DNA of 50,940 bases from contig QVMW01000021.1 in the NCBI GenBank assembly GCA_003417655.1, forward strand, positions 1 to 50,940, read 5' to 3'. The position numbers were made by a program, and so were the translations under genes. Of this stretch, positions 25,191 through 34,034 are shown piece after piece. The notes under the pieces were generated by a model that saw only the letters and a list, made by a program, of their open reading frames with translations, was not told the DNA's origin and made no database searches. Within the stretch, counting starts at the first letter, position 1. Every line of letters starts with the position of its first letter. The DNA is from Rhodobacteraceae bacterium 63075 (lineage in GTDB: Bacteria; Pseudomonadota; Alphaproteobacteria; Rhodobacterales; Rhodobacteraceae).

Positions 25191-26843
25191 TTAACGCTGC
25201 GCCGTCTCCCATTCGGGGTGAATCCACGGCGCGTCATTGACCGGCGGCAGTGGCGCGCGGCCCAGGATATGGTCGCTCGCCTTCTCGCCGGTCATGATCG
25301 ACGGTCCGTTGAGGTTCCCGTTGGTCACCTGCGGGAAGATCGAGCTGTCGGCGACGCGCAGGCCCTCGACGCCGATCACCCGGCATTCAGGGTCGACCAC
25401 CGCGTCGGGGTCATCCGCCGCGCCCATCTTGCAGGTCCCGCAAGGATGATAGGCGCTCTCCACATGCTCGCGGATCACCTCGTCGAGCGCCGCGTCGCTC
25501 TGCGCCTCCGCGCCCGGCAGGATCTCGTGTTTCACGAAGGGTGCGAAAGCCTCCTGCCCGAATATCTCCCGTGTGAGGCGAATGCAGCGGCGGAAATCCT
25601 CCCAGTCCTGCGCCGCGCTCATGTAGTTGAACAGGATGCGCGGCGCTTCAGCCGGATCGGCGCTTTTCAGCGTGACTTCCCCGCGGCTCGGCGAGCGCAT
25701 CGGCCCGACATGCGCCTGGAAGCCATGCCCCTCCGCCGGGGCCTTGCCGTCATAGCGCACCGCCATGGGCAGGAAGTGATACTGGATGTCCGGGTATTCG
25801 ACCCCCGCCTGGCTGCGGATGAAGGCGCAGCTTTCGAACTGGTTCGACGCGCCCAGCCCCGTCTTGGTGAAAAGCCATTGCGCCCCGATCAAACCTTTCG
25901 AGAAAAGGTTCCAGTGCTTGTAGAGCGTGATCGGCTGCTTCGAGGCATACTGGATATACATCTCCAGGTGGTCCTGAAGGTTCTGCCCGACACCGCGGCG
26001 GTCGGCCACCACATCGATGCCGTGTTCCGCGAGGTGCGCCGCCGGGCCGATCCCGCTGAGCATCAACAGCTTGGGCGAGTTGAAGGCGCTCGCGGCGATG
26101 ATGACTTCGGCGCGCGCTTCGATCACCTCGCTTCGTCCCCCGCGCCTGATCCGCACGCCCGTCGCGCGGCCCTCGCTGATCTCGATCTTCTCGGCCAGCC
26201 CGCGCACCAGCGTGCAATTCTCGCGCTTCAGCGCCGGGCGCAGGTAAGCGTTGGCCGCCGACCAGCGCCGCCCCTTCCAGACGGTCTGCTCGAAAGCGCC
26301 GAAACCTTCCTGCTTCTCGCCGTTGTAATCCTCGGTGACCTCGTAGCCCGCCTGCCGCCCGGCCTCGACGAAAGCGTGGTAAAGCGGGTTGGCGCGCGGC
26401 CCGCGGGTGATGTGCAGGGGCCCGTCCGTGCCGCGCCATCGCGCGTCGCCCGTCTCCCCGTGCCAATGCTCCATCCGCTTGTAATAGGGCAGCACATCGG
26501 CAAATCCCCAGCCCGCCGCGCCGCCGTCACGCCACTGGTCGAAATCGCGCGCATGGCCGCGCACGTAGATCATCCCGTTGATCGATGAGGACCCTCCGAT
26601 CACCTTGCCGCGCGGGGCCACCAGCCGCCGCCCTCCGAGGTGAGGCTCTGCTTCCGTCTTGTAGCCCCAGTCATAGGCCTTCATGTTCATCGGGTAGCTC
26701 AGTGCCGCCGGCATCTGGATGAACGGCCCCGCATCCGAGCCGCCATGCTCTATCACGATGACGGACTTGCCCGCCTCGCTGAGCCGGTAAGCCATGGCGC
26801 TGCCCGCCGAGCCAGCGCCGACGATGACGTAATCTGCCTGCAT
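25191..26843 (-). CDS. betA: Choline dehydrogenase (GMC oxidoreductase)
   Basis: An FAD enzyme that oxidises choline to betaine aldehyde, and in some cases on to glycine betaine. The dinucleotide motif [20 protein letters not shown] is at residues 6-25, and the GMC signature is [24 protein letters not shown]. The C-terminal region has [13 protein letters not shown] with the catalytic His and [33 protein letters not shown] lies eight bases before the ATG at 26843; an ATG six bases upstream is possible. Third gene of betI-betC-betA. No betaine aldehyde dehydrogenase (betB) follows, which is unusual for a bet operon. Confidence 0.95.
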   Translation of the reverse strand: MQADYVIVGAGSAGSAMAYRLSEAGKSVIVIEHGGSDAGPFIQMPAALSYPMNMKAYDWGYKTEAEPHLGGRRLVAPRGKVIGGSSSINGMIYVRGHARDFDQWRDGGAAGWGFADVLPYYKRMEHWHGETGDARWRGTDGPLHITRGPRANPLYHAFVEAGRQAGYEVTEDYNGEKQEGFGAFEQTVWKGRRWSAANAYLRPALKRENCTLVRGLAEKIEISEGRATGVRIRRGGRSEVIEARAEVIIAASAFNSPKLLMLSGIGPAAHLAEHGIDVVADRRGVGQNLQDHLEMYIQYASKQPITLYKHWNLFSKGLIGAQWLFTKTGLGASNQFESCAFIRSQAGVEYPDIQYHFLPMAVRYDGKAPAEGHGFQAHVGPMRSPSRGEVTLKSADPAEAPRILFNYMSAAQDWEDFRRCIRLTREIFGQEAFAPFVKHEILPGAEAQSDAALDEVIREHVESAYHPCGTCKMGAADDPDAVVDPECRVIGVEGLRVADSSIFPQVTNGNLNGPSIMTGEKASDHILGRAPLPPVNDAPWIHPEWETAQR

Positions 26844-26907
26844 CTTCATATCCTAACTTTCTGCCCCCTCGCCGCGCATTCCCTGACACGGCGAGGGGGC
26901 CAGCCCA

Positions 26908-28422
26908 TCACTCGCCCCTCGGGAACCGCTGGCTCTCCTCGAGCGTGTTGAGGTCCATGTGGTTGCGCATGTAGCGCTCGGAGGCGTCCTGGAGCGGCTG
27001 GAAATCCCAGGGGTAATAGCCCCCTTCCCGCAGCGCCTCGTAGACGACCCAGCGCGCCGCCTGGCTCTTGCGCACATCGGCGTCGAAATCCTCCAGGTCC
27101 CAGCGTTCCGCCGCCATGCGCCGGAACACCTCCAGAATGCGCGCATAATCGGGGTCTTCCGCGCGGTTGGTCAGCTCGCTGGGGTCGGCCTCGAGGTCGA
27201 AGAGCTGCTCAGGGTCGATCGCGCAATTGGTGTATTTCCACTTGCCATGGCGCAGGGCGACGAGCGGCGAACAGCTCGCCTCAGCGGCGTATTCCATCGC
27301 CACGGGGCTGCGGCGCGCGCCGCCCTGGCCCAGCCGCACGAGGCTTTCGCCACTCGTCCAGGGCATCACCTCGCCCATGTCCACGCCCGCAAGCTCGCAG
27401 AGCGTCGGGCAGACATCGATGTTGCTCACCGGCACCTCGACGAGCCCCGCCGCCATCTGAGGCGCCGCGATCATCATCGGAACCCGTGCCGAGCCTTCGT
27501 AAAAGCTCATCTTGAACCACAGGCCGCGCTCGCCGAGCATGTCGCCATGGTCGGAGACGAAAAGCACGATCGTGTCCTCGGCCTGCCGCGTCGTCTCCAG
27601 CGCCTCCAGAACCTCGCCGATCTTGTCATCGAGATAGGAGATATTGGCGAAATAGGCCCGGCGGGAGCGGCGGATATCCTCCTCGGAAATCTCGTAGGAG
27701 CGCCAGTCATTGGCATCGAAGATGCGCTGGCTGTGCGGGTCGTGGTCGTCGTAATCCATCGCCGGAACTTCCGGCAGCAGATACTCGCAATCCTCGTAGA
27801 GATCCCAGTATTTCTTTCTTGCCACGTAGGGGTCATGCGGATGCGTGAAGCTCACGGTCATGCACCACGGCCGCGCATCCTTGCCGCGTGCGTAGTCATA
27901 GACCTTGGCCCGCGCGTGATAGGCCACCTCGTCGTCATATTCCATCTGGTTGGAGATCTCGGCCACGCCTGCGCCCGTGACGCTGCCGAGGTTGTGATAC
28001 CACCAGTCGATCCGCTCGCCGGGCTTGCGATAGTCCGGCGTCCAGCCGAAATCGGGCGGGTAGATGTCGGTCGTCAGCCGCTCCTCGAAGCCGTGGAGCT
28101 GGTCGGGGCCGACGAAATGCATCTTGCCCGAAAGGCAGGTCTGATAGCCGGCGCGGCGCAGGTGATGCGCATAGGTCGGAATGGCGGAGGCGAACTCGGC
28201 AGCATTGTCATAGACGCCGGTGCCGCTGGGAAGCTGGCCCGACATGTAGGCCGCTCGCCCCGGCGCGCAGAGCGGGCTGGCCGTGTAGGCGTTCCTGAAC
28301 CGCGTCGAGCGGTCCGCGAGCTTGCGCAGGTTCGGCAGGTGCAGCCAGTCGGCGGGCCCGTCGGGAAAGAGCGTGCCGTTGAGCTGGTCGACCATGAAGA
28401 TGAGGATGTTCGGTTTGCTCAT
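26908..28422 (-). CDS. betC: Choline-sulfatase
   Basis: Hydrolyses choline-O-sulfate to choline and sulfate, feeding BetA. The 504-residue sulfatase begins NILIFMVDQLNG, with the metal-binding Asp. The formylglycine motif is CAPGR, with the convertible Cys at residue 52 in TASPLCAPGRAAYMSG, and FVSDHGDMLGERGLWFK carries further metal ligands. The C-terminus WDFQPLQDASERYMRNHMDLN is typical of BetC. The ATG overlaps the betI stop (ATGA), so the two are coupled. Cytoplasmic by lack of a signal peptide. Confidence 0.95.
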   Translation of the reverse strand: MSKPNILIFMVDQLNGTLFPDGPADWLHLPNLRKLADRSTRFRNAYTASPLCAPGRAAYMSGQLPSGTGVYDNAAEFASAIPTYAHHLRRAGYQTCLSGKMHFVGPDQLHGFEERLTTDIYPPDFGWTPDYRKPGERIDWWYHNLGSVTGAGVAEISNQMEYDDEVAYHARAKVYDYARGKDARPWCMTVSFTHPHDPYVARKKYWDLYEDCEYLLPEVPAMDYDDHDPHSQRIFDANDWRSYEISEEDIRRSRRAYFANISYLDDKIGEVLEALETTRQAEDTIVLFVSDHGDMLGERGLWFKMSFYEGSARVPMMIAAPQMAAGLVEVPVSNIDVCPTLCELAGVDMGEVMPWTSGESLVRLGQGGARRSPVAMEYAAEASCSPLVALRHGKWKYTNCAIDPEQLFDLEADPSELTNRAEDPDYARILEVFRRMAAERWDLEDFDADVRKSQAARWVVYEALREGGYYPWDFQPLQDASERYMRNHMDLNTLEESQRFPRGE

Positions 28423-29003
28423 GTCGCTCCCTTTTCGAGCTCGAGTTGCACATAGCCCATGACGGCACGCTCGGCCGCCTCGCCGTCGGGCGTGCCGCGG
28501 CCCAGCGACTGGCGCAGGTAGACCCCGTCGATAAGCGCCGCGACCCGCGCTGCGACCTCGCCCGCCCGCGCCCCGACCAGACCGCGCAGCGCGCCCCGAA
28601 GGTTCGAGCGCAGCCGCGCGTGATAGATGCCCAAGAGCCTTTCGGCCTCGCCCGAGCGCTGCGCCAGCACGTAGAAGTTCATCCAGGCCGCCACCGTCTC
28701 GGCGCGGAAGTTGCGCGGGCTGAACGACGCCCGCACGATCGCCTCGACGCGTTCGCCGTCGCCCCGCGCCATGACAAGCGCCCCGCGCACCTCGGCGGCA
28801 TAGACGCTCATCGTGTGCCGGATCGCGGCGACGAGGATCTGGTCCTTGCCGCCGAAATAGTGATGCGCGAGCGCGCTGGACATGCCGGCGCGCTTGGCGA
28901 TCTGGCTCACGGTCACGTCGAGCGAGCCCTTCGCGCCGATCTCGGCTATAGTCGCTTTTACCAGAGCCTCTCGTCTGATAGGCTCCATCCCAAGTTTCGG
29001 CAT
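28419..29003 (-). CDS. betI: Transcriptional repressor BetI (TetR family)
   Basis: A 194-residue TetR-type repressor that is released by choline. The N-terminal helix-turn-helix is IREALVKATIAEIGAKGSLDVTVSQIAKRAGMSSALAHHYFGGKDQIL with an MPKLGMEPIRRE start. The C-terminal domain has the BetI-like AAWMNFYVLAQRSGEAERLLGIYHARLRSNLRGAL. The ATG at 29003 fits family N-termini; a longer frame upstream is not supported. It is divergent from choXWV across a region carrying a perfect inverted repeat close to known BetI operators. Confidence 0.94.
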   Translation of the reverse strand: MPKLGMEPIRREALVKATIAEIGAKGSLDVTVSQIAKRAGMSSALAHHYFGGKDQILVAAIRHTMSVYAAEVRGALVMARGDGERVEAIVRASFSPRNFRAETVAAWMNFYVLAQRSGEAERLLGIYHARLRSNLRGALRGLVGARAGEVAARVAALIDGVYLRQSLGRGTPDGEAAERAVMGYVQLELEKGAT

Positions 29004-29044
29004 CGTCTTACTCAACACTGTTGCGTTCCAAAGCTTGTTCTGTT

Positions 29045-29064
29045 TTGATTGACTCGTCAATCAA
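29045..29064. promoter_or_regulatory. Probable BetI operator
   Basis: Perfect inverted repeat TTGATTGAC / GTCAATCAA with a two-base centre, between betI and choX. BetI operators in other bacteria contain the same TTGATTG...CAATCAA pattern. It is placed to repress both divergent operons when choline is absent. Confidence 0.85.
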
Positions 29065-29104
29065 TAAAAACCGCACGAACCAATAACCAAACGGGAGACC
29101 CGAC

Positions 29105-30034
29105 ATGAATCTGAAATATACCCTCTCCGCCTTCGCCATCGCCGCCGCGACGGGCGCGAGCGCGCAGGACGCCTGCACCGAGGTCGTCTTCTCCGATGTC
29201 GGCTGGACCGACATCACCGCGACGACCGCGACCACATCGGTCATCCTCGACGCGCTCGGCTATGACGTGGAGACCAAGGTGCTTTCCGTGCCGGTCACCT
29301 ACACGGCCATGGCCGAAGGCGACGTGGACATCTTCCTCGGGAACTGGATGCCCACCATGGAAGGCGACATCGCCCCCTACCGCGAGGCCGGCACGGTCGA
29401 CACTGTCCGCGAGAACCTCGAAGGCGCGAAATACACCCTCGCTGTCAATAAGCACGCCATGGAGCTCGGCATCGGGGATTTCTCCGACATCGCCGAACAT
29501 GAAGAGGCGCTCGACGGCACGATCTACGGCATCGAGCCAGGCAATGACGGCAACCGCCTGATCCAGTCCATGATCGACGAGAATGCCTTCGGCCTCGAAG
29601 GGTTCGACGTGGCCGAATCCTCCGAGCAGGGCATGCTGGCGCAGGTCGCGCGGGCCACCCGCAAGGACGAGCCCATCGTCTTCCTCGGCTGGGAGCCGCA
29701 CCCGATGAACGCCAATTTCGACATGGGCTATCTCACCGGCGGGGACGACTATTTCGGCCCCAACCTGGGCGGCGCGACGGTCTATACCAACACGCGCGCA
29801 GGCTTTTCCGAGGAGTGCCCCAATGTCGGCACGCTGCTGGGCAACCTGAAGTTCTCGCTGGCAATGGAAAACGAGATCATGGCCGCGATCCTCGATGACG
29901 GCGAAGACCCCGAAGATGCCGCGACAGCCTGGCTCAAGGCCAACCCGGACGCCTACATGGCCTGGCTCGACGGCGTCGAGACGGCCGATGGCGCGCCCGG
30001 CGCAGACGCGGTCAAATCCGCGCTCGCAGACTGA
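29105..30034 (+). CDS. choX: Choline ABC transporter substrate-binding protein
   Basis: A 309-residue periplasmic protein with a signal peptide (MNLKYTLSAFAIAAATGASA). It is of the OpuAC/ChoX type that binds choline through an aromatic cage; candidate cage and ligand segments include DVGWTDITATTATTSVIL, FLGNWMPTMEGD, YGIEPGNDGNRL and FLGWEPHPMNANFDMGYL. GGGAG precedes the ATG. First gene of choXWV, divergent from betI. Confidence 0.93.
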   Translation: MNLKYTLSAFAIAAATGASAQDACTEVVFSDVGWTDITATTATTSVILDALGYDVETKVLSVPVTYTAMAEGDVDIFLGNWMPTMEGDIAPYREAGTVDTVRENLEGAKYTLAVNKHAMELGIGDFSDIAEHEEALDGTIYGIEPGNDGNRLIQSMIDENAFGLEGFDVAESSEQGMLAQVARATRKDEPIVFLGWEPHPMNANFDMGYLTGGDDYFGPNLGGATVYTNTRAGFSEECPNVGTLLGNLKFSLAMENEIMAAILDDGEDPEDAATAWLKANPDAYMAWLDGVETADGAPGADAVKSALAD

Positions 30035-30161
30035 TCGCGCAGGGGCGGGCCGCGAAGGTAGCGGCCTGCCCTTCCGCCTGCACGCATTTCATGACATATC
30101 CCCTTTCCTGTCCCGAGGCCCTCATCTCTTCGGCCCGTGACACAGCCCGGAGCACAGCCCC

Positions 30162-31010
30162 ATGACTTTCGACTGGCTGATCGACGAGGATGGCAAGCTC
30201 CAGATCGGTGACGCCATCGCCGCCTTCTTCGACTGGCTGACCGAGGCCTTCAGCGGCTTCTTCGACCTGATGGAAACCGTCCTGAGCGGCGCCATCGAGG
30301 CCGCGCTCTTCGTCCTGCAATACCCCTCGCCCTATATCGTCGTCGCCGCCTTCGCCCTGCTCACATGGGGCCTCCAGCGCAACCTTTCCCGCGTCATCCT
30401 CGTGGCGGTCTGCTTTCTCTTCACCATCAACCAGGGCTACTGGGAGGAAGTGACCGAAAGCCTCGCGCTCATCCTCTTCTCGGGGATCTTCTGCATGGGC
30501 GTCGGCGTGCCCGTGGGCATCTATGCCGCCCATCGCCCCCGCGTCTACCAGGCCATGCTGCCTGTGCTCGACATGATGCAGACCATCCCGACCTTCGTCT
30601 ATCTCATCCCGATGATCGTGCTTTTCGGCATCGGCATGGTGCCGGGGCTGGTGGCCACCTTCATCTTCGTGCTCGCCGCGCCCATCCGCCTCACGCATCT
30701 CGGGATCTCGCGCACCCCCACCCCGCTCATAGAGGCCGCCCGCGCCTTCGGCGCCACGCCGCGCCAGCTTCTGTGGAAGGTCGAGCTGCCCTCGGCCCTG
30801 CCCCAGATCATGACCGGCCTCAACCAGACGATCATGCTCTCGCTCTCGATGGTCGTCATCGCCGCGCTGGTCGGTGCCGATGGGCTCGGCGTGCCCGTGG
30901 TGCGCGCGCTCAACTCGGTCAATGCCTCGCTCGGCTTTGAAAGCGGGCTGGTGATCGTCGCCGTCGCCATCGCGCTCGACCGCATGCTCCGCCTGGAGGC
31001 CAGCTCATGA
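30162..31010 (+). CDS. choW: Choline ABC transporter permease
   Basis: A 282-residue inner-membrane protein with several hydrophobic segments. The permease coupling motif EAARAFGATPRQLLWKVELPSALPQIMTGLNQTIMLSLSMVVIAALVGADGLG is near residues 188-245, as in ProW/ChoW. The N-terminal amphipathic stretch (FDWLIDEDGKLQIGDAIAAFFDWLTEAFSGFFD) is typical of this type. The stop overlaps the choV ATG (ATGA). A 127-base gap separates it from choX. Confidence 0.93.
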   Translation: MTFDWLIDEDGKLQIGDAIAAFFDWLTEAFSGFFDLMETVLSGAIEAALFVLQYPSPYIVVAAFALLTWGLQRNLSRVILVAVCFLFTINQGYWEEVTESLALILFSGIFCMGVGVPVGIYAAHRPRVYQAMLPVLDMMQTIPTFVYLIPMIVLFGIGMVPGLVATFIFVLAAPIRLTHLGISRTPTPLIEAARAFGATPRQLLWKVELPSALPQIMTGLNQTIMLSLSMVVIAALVGADGLGVPVVRALNSVNASLGFESGLVIVAVAIALDRMLRLEASS

Positions 31011-32041
31011 GCCAAGCAGATACAGCCGTCGCATTCGACAATGTCTCCATCGTCTTCGGCGATGCGCCGCAAAAGGCGCTGCCGCTGATGGACGAGGGCC
31101 TCAGCCGCGGTGAGATCCAGGAGGCCACCGGCCAGGTGCTCGGCGTGCATGACTGCGCGCTCGAGGTCGCCGCGGGCGAGATCATCGTGCTCATGGGGCT
31201 CTCGGGCTCGGGCAAATCCACCCTCCTGCGCGCCGTCAACGGGCTCAACCCGGTGGCGCGCGGCGCGGTGCGCGTCGCGCGCGGCGGCGAGATGGTCGAT
31301 GTCACCAACGCAGGCGAGAAAACCCTGCGCAGCCTGCGCCTCGATCACATCTCCATGGTCTTCCAGCAATTCGGCCTGCTGCCCTGGCGCAGCGTCGTCG
31401 AGAACGTCGCCCTCGGCCTCGAACTGGGCGGGATGCGCGCCAGCGAACGCCTCGCCAAGGCGCGCGAACAGCTCTCCCTCGTCGGCCTCGCCGACTGGGC
31501 CGATCACAAGGTCTCCGAGCTTTCGGGCGGCATGCAGCAGCGCGTCGGCCTCGCCCGCGCCTTCGTGACGGATGCGCCGATCCTGCTCATGGACGAGCCC
31601 TTCTCTGCGCTCGATCCCCTGATCCGCGCGCGCCTCCAGGACGAGCTGCTCGAACTGCAACAGCGCCTCGGGCGCACGATCGTCTTCGTCAGCCACGATC
31701 TCGACGAGGCCTTCAAGATCGGCGGGCGCATCGCGATCATGGAAGGTGGGCGCATCGTCCAGTGCGGCACGCCGCAGGAAATCTACACGCATCCGGCAAA
31801 TGACTACGTCGCCGATTTCGTCGCCCATATGAACCCGCTGGGCGTGCTCACGGCGCGCGACGTGATGGAACCCATGAGCGCCGAGGCCACCGGCGAGATC
31901 GCCGCCAGCGCGAAGCTCGAAGCGCTCCTGCCCCATTTCGAAGCCAGCGACACCCCGCTGCGCGTCACCGAAGCGGGCGAGGCGCTCGGCCAGGTCACCA
32001 AGACAGCGATCCTCTCACGCCTGCTCAAACCACGCGACTGA
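31007..32041 (+). CDS. choV: Choline ABC transporter ATP-binding protein
   Basis: A 344-residue ATPase that powers ChoXW. Walker A is GLSGSGKST, the signature is LSGGMQQRVGLARA, Walker B is ILLMDEPFSALD, and the switch His is in FVSHDLDEAF. The N-terminal insertion (NVSIVFGDAPQKALPLMDEGLSRGEIQEATGQVLGVHDCAL) is typical of the ChoV/ProV group. A short C-terminal extension follows the ATPase domain. Confidence 0.94.
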   Translation: MSQADTAVAFDNVSIVFGDAPQKALPLMDEGLSRGEIQEATGQVLGVHDCALEVAAGEIIVLMGLSGSGKSTLLRAVNGLNPVARGAVRVARGGEMVDVTNAGEKTLRSLRLDHISMVFQQFGLLPWRSVVENVALGLELGGMRASERLAKAREQLSLVGLADWADHKVSELSGGMQQRVGLARAFVTDAPILLMDEPFSALDPLIRARLQDELLELQQRLGRTIVFVSHDLDEAFKIGGRIAIMEGGRIVQCGTPQEIYTHPANDYVADFVAHMNPLGVLTARDVMEPMSAEATGEIAASAKLEALLPHFEASDTPLRVTEAGEALGQVTKTAILSRLLKPRD

Positions 32042-32081
32042 CCCCCGCTTTTTCTTGCCGGAAGTATCCTCGGGGGAGTTT

Positions 32082-32137
32082 GAGGGGGCAGACAGCCCCC
32101 TCACCTTTACATGGGGGTCCGGGGGCAAAGCCCCCGG
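32082..32137. repeat. Intergenic GC-rich hairpin cluster (GAGGGGGC family)
   Basis: Arms GAGGGGGC and GCCCCCTC close a five-base AGACA loop at 32082-32102. A second perfect hairpin, CCGGGGGC-AAA-GCCCCCGG, lies at 32119-32137. It sits between the convergent choV and DMT transporter genes. The first hairpin, with its upstream flank of type TCCxCGGGGGAG, is repeated at 48010-48030. It may act as a bidirectional terminator. Confidence 0.75.
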
Positions 32138-32178
32138 CGGGTCGTCTCGCGCCGCAGGCGTGAGACGATACCAAAACG

Positions 32179-33084
32179 TCAGAACTTCGTCGCCGGAACG
32201 GCCGGGGTGCGCATCCTGCGCTTGAGCACCGCCTCACGCCAGGTGATGAAGGCGATCGAGCCGATGATCACCAGCCCCCCGGTGACAACCCAGGGGTCGA
32301 CCCCCTCGCCGAACACCACCGCACCCAGCAGCACCGCCCAGACAAGCTGCAGGAAGCTCACGGGCTGCGTCACGGTCACCGGCGCGGCCGCGAAGGCCAT
32401 CGACATGGTGAAATGCCCCGCCGTCGCCAGCGCCGCCACCGCGAAGAGCACGGCCAGCTCCCCCCATGTCGGCGTCACCCAGTTCATCGCCGCGAGCGGG
32501 GCCAGCCCGACAGTCACCGTCAGCGACAACATCACCACAACGACCGAGGGGTTCGTCTCGTCCGACATCATCTTCGCAACCAGGTAGGATGTCGCGAAGA
32601 ACACCGCCGTGAAGAGCATCGCCAGATGCCCCGCGCCCACCTCGCGAAAACCGGGCCGCAGGATGATGAGCGCCCCGAGCAGGGCCACGATCACCGCGAG
32701 AATGCGCCGCGCCGCCAAGTGCTCGCCGAGGAACAGCGCGGCTCCGATGGTCACGTAGATGGGCGAGAGATAGTTCATCGCCGTCACATCGGCGATGGGA
32801 ATGCGCGCCATGGCGAAGAACCACAGGGCGACGCCGAGACTGTGGGCGATGCCGCGCAGCCAGAAGAGCCCGTGCTGACGCCGCGTCAGCCGCGCCCGCC
32901 GCATCGCGCCGATCATCGGCAGCAGGAAGATAAGCCCCATCGCGTAGCGCAGGAAGGCCGATTCCGCCGCCGGGATGCGCGTCCCGTTGAGCTTCACCAG
33001 CGCCGTGACCCCGACGAAGAGAAACCCGGTGACCAGCATCCAGAAGATGCCCTTCACGGGGCTGTATCGCGCACCTTCGTTCAT
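32179..33084 (-). CDS. EamA/DMT-family transporter
   Basis: A 301-residue inner-membrane protein with about ten hydrophobic segments in two EamA repeats. The first half has FLRYAMGLIFLLPMIGAMRRA and the second has QPVSFLQLVWAVLLGAVVFGEGVDPWVVTGGLVIIGSIAFITWRE, the usual end-of-domain motif. Family members export amino acids or small metabolites; the substrate is unknown. Downstream (after a structured repeat) of a LysE-type exporter on the same strand. Confidence 0.9.
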   Translation of the reverse strand: MNEGARYSPVKGIFWMLVTGFLFVGVTALVKLNGTRIPAAESAFLRYAMGLIFLLPMIGAMRRARLTRRQHGLFWLRGIAHSLGVALWFFAMARIPIADVTAMNYLSPIYVTIGAALFLGEHLAARRILAVIVALLGALIILRPGFREVGAGHLAMLFTAVFFATSYLVAKMMSDETNPSVVVVMLSLTVTVGLAPLAAMNWVTPTWGELAVLFAVAALATAGHFTMSMAFAAAPVTVTQPVSFLQLVWAVLLGAVVFGEGVDPWVVTGGLVIIGSIAFITWREAVLKRRMRTPAVPATKF

Positions 33085-33151
33085 CTGTTAAGAAAGCCAG
33101 CTATACGCCGCACCTGCAACCCCCGAATTCGCAAGCCGGCCATGCAGCGGG

Positions 33152-33200
33152 CGCGGGTTTGGCCGCGGGGGTGGGTGGGCGGGCCGTGGTCAAACCCGCG
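33152..33200. repeat. Hairpin with G-quadruplex-type loop, copy 1
   Basis: Arms CGCGGGTTTG (33152-33161) and CAAACCCGCG (33191-33200) pair perfectly. The spacer holds GGGTGGGTGGGCGGG on the plus strand, four G-tracts with single-base loops. The element starts one base past the lysE-like gene stop. A second copy with different but still complementary arms is at 50865-50917. Confidence 0.82.
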
Positions 33201-33201
33201 C

Positions 33202-33795
33202 CTACCAGACCAGCTTTAGCGCGATGGCCCACATCACCGCGCCGACGAGCACGTCGAGAACCCGCCACGCGCCGGGCCGCGCGAAGAGCGGGGCCAGAAG
33301 CCGCGCGCCATAACCCAGCGAGAAGAAGAACACGAAACTCGCGCTCATTGCCCCCAGCGCGAAGGCGAGCCGGTCGTCATATTGCGCCGAGATCGAACCG
33401 AGGAGCACCACCGTGTCGAGATAGACATGCGGGTTGAGCCAGGTGAGCAGCAGCACCGTGCCCAGCACCCCGCGCAGGCTCGCCCGCGCCCGGCCGGAAG
33501 CATCGAGCGCCTCCCCGCCACGCCAGGCCGCGCGGAAGCTGCGCAGACCATACCAGACAAGAAATGCCGCGCCGCCATAGCGCATGACCGTTTCAAGCTC
33601 CGGCACAGCCTCCGCCAGCGCCCCGAAACCCGCCACCCCGGCGGCGATCAGAAAGGCGTCCGAAACCGCGCAGGTCAGGCAGGTCGCAAACACATGCTCC
33701 CGCCGGATTCCCTGCCGCAGCACGAAGGCATTCTGCGCCCCGATCGCGAGGATGAGCGAAAAGCCGAGCGCGAAACCGGCAAGATAAGCCGCCAT
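33202..33795 (-). CDS. LysE/ArgO family amino-acid exporter
   Basis: A 197-residue membrane protein with about six hydrophobic segments. The N-terminus AGFALGFSLILAIGAQNAFVLRQGI carries the LysE/ArgO signature (GAQNAF.LRQG), and LLLTWLNPHVYLDTVVLLGS is the conserved NPHVYLDT motif. It probably exports basic amino acids such as lysine or arginine; no divergent LysG/ArgP regulator lies beside it. Upstream is accessory-looking DNA. Confidence 0.9.
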   Translation of the reverse strand: MAAYLAGFALGFSLILAIGAQNAFVLRQGIRREHVFATCLTCAVSDAFLIAAGVAGFGALAEAVPELETVMRYGGAAFLVWYGLRSFRAAWRGGEALDASGRARASLRGVLGTVLLLTWLNPHVYLDTVVLLGSISAQYDDRLAFALGAMSASFVFFFSLGYGARLLAPLFARPGAWRVLDVLVGAVMWAIALKLVW

Positions 33796-34034
33796 GAACC
33801 AACTCCGAAAGACCCGGCTCTCGCGGCCGGTCCCTCGTGATGGCCCATCCGCCGCGCCGGAGCAAGCGCAGTCCCCGGGTTTCTCACCGCGCAGGCAGGA
33901 TGGGCGGAAAGCGGAAATTCGCCAAGGAACCGACCAACGTCCGCTTCGGTTGGCTCTGCTGAAATTCTTGATCCAGTGTCTGTGCCGACCGAGCCGATGC
34001 CGAAGTCACCGCCGACTCCGCTTTTGTGGCGTGG

